In this document: piece by piece, positions 4,252 to 6,577 of the stretch
Layout: each line of letters starts with the position of its first letter
Position numbering within the stretch: the first letter of the stretch is position 1
NCBI GenBank assembly: GCA_016868095.1
Contig: VGHV01000139.1
Span: 1-6,577 of the forward strand
Source: Betaproteobacteria bacterium
GTDB taxonomy: Bacteria > Pseudomonadota > Gammaproteobacteria > Burkholderiales > Burkholderiaceae_E
Direction: 5' to 3'
DNA length: 6,577 nucleotides
Position numbers and translations under genes: made by a program
Notes under the pieces: generated by a model
Seen by the model: only the letters and a program-made list of their open reading frames with translations
Database searches by the model: none
Told to the model about the DNA's origin: nothing

Positions 4252-6577
4252 GTGGCAGCGCTCGGTTCATTAGGCAACCTGGTCGTATCACTTGAGGCCA
4301 ACATGGCCCGCTTTAACCAGGACATGCAATCGGCCGTGGGCGTGGTCGAACGCAGCACAGCCAAGATGTCTGAAGCGGTTGCGAAACTACGCGAAGGCTT
4401 TGAGACCCTTGCCAAGGCTGCTGGCCTTGCGCTCACCTTGGATGCGGTGACGGGGAAAATCCATGACATGATTGGTGCAGGCGCAGGCTTTGCCGATCTG
4501 TCGATTCGAACCGGTATGGCTGTTGAAACGCTCTCGCGCTTTGATAAGGTTGCCAAGCTTTCGGGTACCACCATGGAGGAGGTTGCAGAAACGCTCAAAC
4601 GCCTCACGGTATCTGCAACGGATGCGGCCACGGGTAATCAAAAACTTGCATCGCTGTTTGAAAGCCTGGGGATTCGGGTCACTGATGCAAACGGTCAGAT
4701 CATCAAGGCCGATCAGTTGCTTGTGGCGCTTGCCAGGAACGTGCAAGGCATCGAACCTGAGGTGGTGACCAAGTTAATGAGCGAGTTAGCCGGCAAAAGT
4801 GGCGATCGGGTGTTGCCTTTTTTGCGCGAGCTCAACGAGCGTTTGAGTGAAACGAACGCGACCATTACCGAACAGTTTGCCATCAGCGCCAAGGCCTATG
4901 AGGACAACATGAAGTTGCTCTCCAGTGCAGCTAATGCCTTTTGGCGTGAGATCACGGCTAATTTGCTGCCTGCCCTTGTCCGAATCACCGATGAGATGTT
5001 GCGTGCCAAGCAAGAAGGCGGCTTGCTTGCAAGCCTTTGGGCAGGATTTAAGGGTTTGCAGGTGGAGGTACAGGCAGACTTCAGCAAACCTGAAGCCGAG
5101 ATCGCACGCTTTCAAGACAAGCTTGAGCGGGCCCGTAAGATGCTTGAGGCACTTTCTTCCAGTGCCTTGTCGCGTTTTTTTAACGCTGACGATATTGCAC
5201 TGACCAAGGCGCAAATCGGTGTCTACGAACAAGCCCTTCGGCAACTCGAGCAGGTTCAGGAACGCGCCCAACAACGTCTGAATCCCCCGGTGGATCGGGC
5301 AAAGACTGATCGGGTCGTGGCCGCACTCACAGCCAATCAACCCAAATCGGCTGCAGTTACGGAGCTTGAGTCCTTAAACCGCGAAGCTGCAAAGCTTGCC
5401 TTTCAGGTAAAGCATGTGGAGGACTTTCAAGACCGCATTACGTCTGCGCGCCAAGCGCAGGTGAGCTTTGATTTGGAGCAGGCACGCTTTGGAAACATCA
5501 CCCGCGCGCAACGCGATCAACTGATCGCAGCAGCCCAGGCGGTGGATCGGTATGGCGTAGCACTTAAAAATGCGATGACAAGTCTTGAGTTTTCCAACCG
5601 CACCAAGCAACTTGAACAGGAGGTGCAGTGGCTTGGCAAATCAAGCGCTCAGCGCCAGCTCGCAACGGACCTGCAGGGTCTGGAAAATGCGGGCATCGCC
5701 AGAGGGAGTGCACTCTTTGAGCGCCTTGCGCAGGCGCGTGAAAAGGCACTTGTCAGTCGCGATGCGGCGCAGGTGACGCAACAAATCGAGCAAATGCGCG
5801 CTGCACGCGAGCATGACATTGAGCTTTTAGGCCTTCAGGCCGAAGCGCTCACCATGAATCAGCGGGGCTTTGAGCGGCTTATCGAATCGCGTCGCCTTGC
5901 CTTTAGCCTTCAGGAAGCCACACGCGGTATGAGCGAGGAGGATGCGGCGCGCTACAGGCGCGAGGCTCAAGCCTTGTTTGAGCTTGCAGAACGAACTAAG
6001 GATTTGAACGCTGAGCGTGCTCGATCTTTAACCACCGGGGTGCAGCAATCGTTGCGAACCTGGATCGATGAGGTCACGAATGTGGCCAAGGTTACCGAGT
6101 CATTGTTAACTCATGCGTTTCGCAGCATTGAAGATGCACTGGTGAAACTTGTACGAACCGGAAAACTCGACTTTCGGACCCTTGCCGATAGCATCATCGC
6201 TGATCTGATCCGCATTCAGGTTCGCCAGCAGATGCTGCCCTGGCTTTCAAACCCGGCGGCTGGGGGTACCCTTTTAGGGTGGTTGGGCGGGATGTTTCGC
6301 GCCCAGGGTGGGCCTGTCTCTGCTGCGCACCCCTATATCGTTGGCGAACAAGGCCCTGAGCTTTTTGTGCCTCAGGTCTCAGGGATGATGCTTGCCCATT
6401 CAGCCATTACGCCACGTGATGCGAACCAGGTGTCGATCTATCAGACCATCACGGTCGATGCCCGCGCTGATCGAGCCAGTGTGATAGCCGCTATGCAACA
6501 GGCTAAGGAGTCAGCCAAGCTTGAGATCATGCGCTCCATGCAGCGTGGTGGTGCGTTTGGGCAGGTACTTGCGAGGT
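4252..6577 (+). CDS. Phage tail tape measure protein, lambda gpH-type (3' end outside window)
   Basis: The frame is open from GTG 4252 to the last base, about 775 codons, with no stop. The N terminus (LGNLVVSLEANMARFNQDMQ) is the usual opening of lambda-type tape measures. Long helical, Ala/Gln/Glu/Arg-rich coiled-coil stretches follow, about residues 280-600. Residues about 594-664 match the lambda tape measure C-terminal domain: QQSLRTWIDEVTNVAKVTES, then HAFRSIEDALVKLVRTGKLD and FRTLADSIIADLIRIQVRQQ. At about 684-707 comes RAQGGPVSAAHPYIVGEQGP followed by ELFVP, a motif that sits near the end of many tape measures. The protein sets tail length, is chaperoned by G/GT and is ejected into the host envelope at infection. 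The missing part is probably short. No frameshift or internal stop was seen, so this gene is intact as far as visible. It is separated from GT by about 1.4 kb instead of the usual few bases. Confidence 0.93.
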   Translation, partial: MAALGSLGNLVVSLEANMARFNQDMQSAVGVVERSTAKMSEAVAKLREGFETLAKAAGLALTLDAVTGKIHDMIGAGAGFADLSIRTGMAVETLSRFDKVAKLSGTTMEEVAETLKRLTVSATDAATGNQKLASLFESLGIRVTDANGQIIKADQLLVALARNVQGIEPEVVTKLMSELAGKSGDRVLPFLRELNERLSETNATITEQFAISAKAYEDNMKLLSSAANAFWREITANLLPALVRITDEMLRAKQEGGLLASLWAGFKGLQVEVQADFSKPEAEIARFQDKLERARKMLEALSSSALSRFFNADDIALTKAQIGVYEQALRQLEQVQERAQQRLNPPVDRAKTDRVVAALTANQPKSAAVTELESLNREAAKLAFQVKHVEDFQDRITSARQAQVSFDLEQARFGNITRAQRDQLIAAAQAVDRYGVALKNAMTSLEFSNRTKQLEQEVQWLGKSSAQRQLATDLQGLENAGIARGSALFERLAQAREKALVSRDAAQVTQQIEQMRAAREHDIELLGLQAEALTMNQRGFERLIESRRLAFSLQEATRGMSEEDAARYRREAQALFELAERTKDLNAERARSLTTGVQQSLRTWIDEVTNVAKVTESLLTHAFRSIEDALVKLVRTGKLDFRTLADSIIADLIRIQVRQQMLPWLSNPAAGGTLLGWLGGMFRAQGGPVSAAHPYIVGEQGPELFVPQVSGMMLAHSAITPRDANQVSIYQTITVDARADRASVIAAMQQAKESAKLEIMRSMQRGGAFGQVLAR

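Noticed and set aside
4786..5340. 184-codon minus-strand open frame inside the tape measure gene.
   Set aside because: It is antisense to a well-supported coding frame, has a composition like a shadow frame, and has no promoter or ribosome site that stands out.

Overview
The window looks like part of a betaproteobacterial genome, most likely Burkholderiales. A long-tailed (siphovirus-type) phage neck and tail gene module is interleaved with genes of ordinary bacterial type. The host guess rests on a phasin (a PHA-granule protein of the family common in Burkholderiales), a proteobacterial-looking signal-peptide protein, an LrgB-family membrane protein and moderate GC content. No ribosomal or other taxonomic marker is present, so the genus cannot be named.

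Layout. (1) Bases 3-356 are the C-terminal half of an LrgB/CidB-family membrane protein, cut by the window edge. (2) After only 20 bases a same-strand phage module begins: head-closure protein (377-733), HK97-gp10-like neck/tail-completion protein (726-1163), DUF3168-type tail terminator (1179-1595), major tail tube protein (1690-2121) and tail assembly chaperone G (2118-2474). G has a -1 frameshift extension, GT (2118-2815). This is the classical lambda-like order Z-U-V-G-GT. (3) Where the tape measure gene should follow at once, there are instead about 1.4 kb (2816-4251) of non-structural DNA. It carries a secreted protein with two copies of a Cys-containing module (3012-3413, + strand, own promoter) and a divergently placed phasin gene (3535-4065, - strand, own promoter and candidate PhaR-type operators). 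(4) The tail tape measure gene starts with GTG at 4252 behind a strong Shine-Dalgarno sequence. It runs off the window end after about 775 codons and already contains the lambda-H-type C-terminal domain.

How it fits together. The phage genes would build the neck and a flexible tail: the tube protein polymerises around the tape measure, G and GT chaperone the tape measure, and the terminator and closure proteins cap the tube and join it to the head. The frameshift is well supported: a perfect CCCAAAG heptamer lies in the right frame 12 bases before the G stop, and the -1 frame is open across the whole junction with a recognisable T domain.

The most unusual point is the bacterial cassette, including a counter-oriented phasin gene, lodged between GT and the tape measure. 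It looks like a moron-type insertion or a rearranged prophage. The LrgB gene directly abutting the neck genes is a second odd junction, because portal and capsid genes would be expected near there. No integrase, transposase, tRNA, CRISPR array or att-like repeat was found. No strong intrinsic terminator was seen. There is no gene-free stretch above 300 bases.
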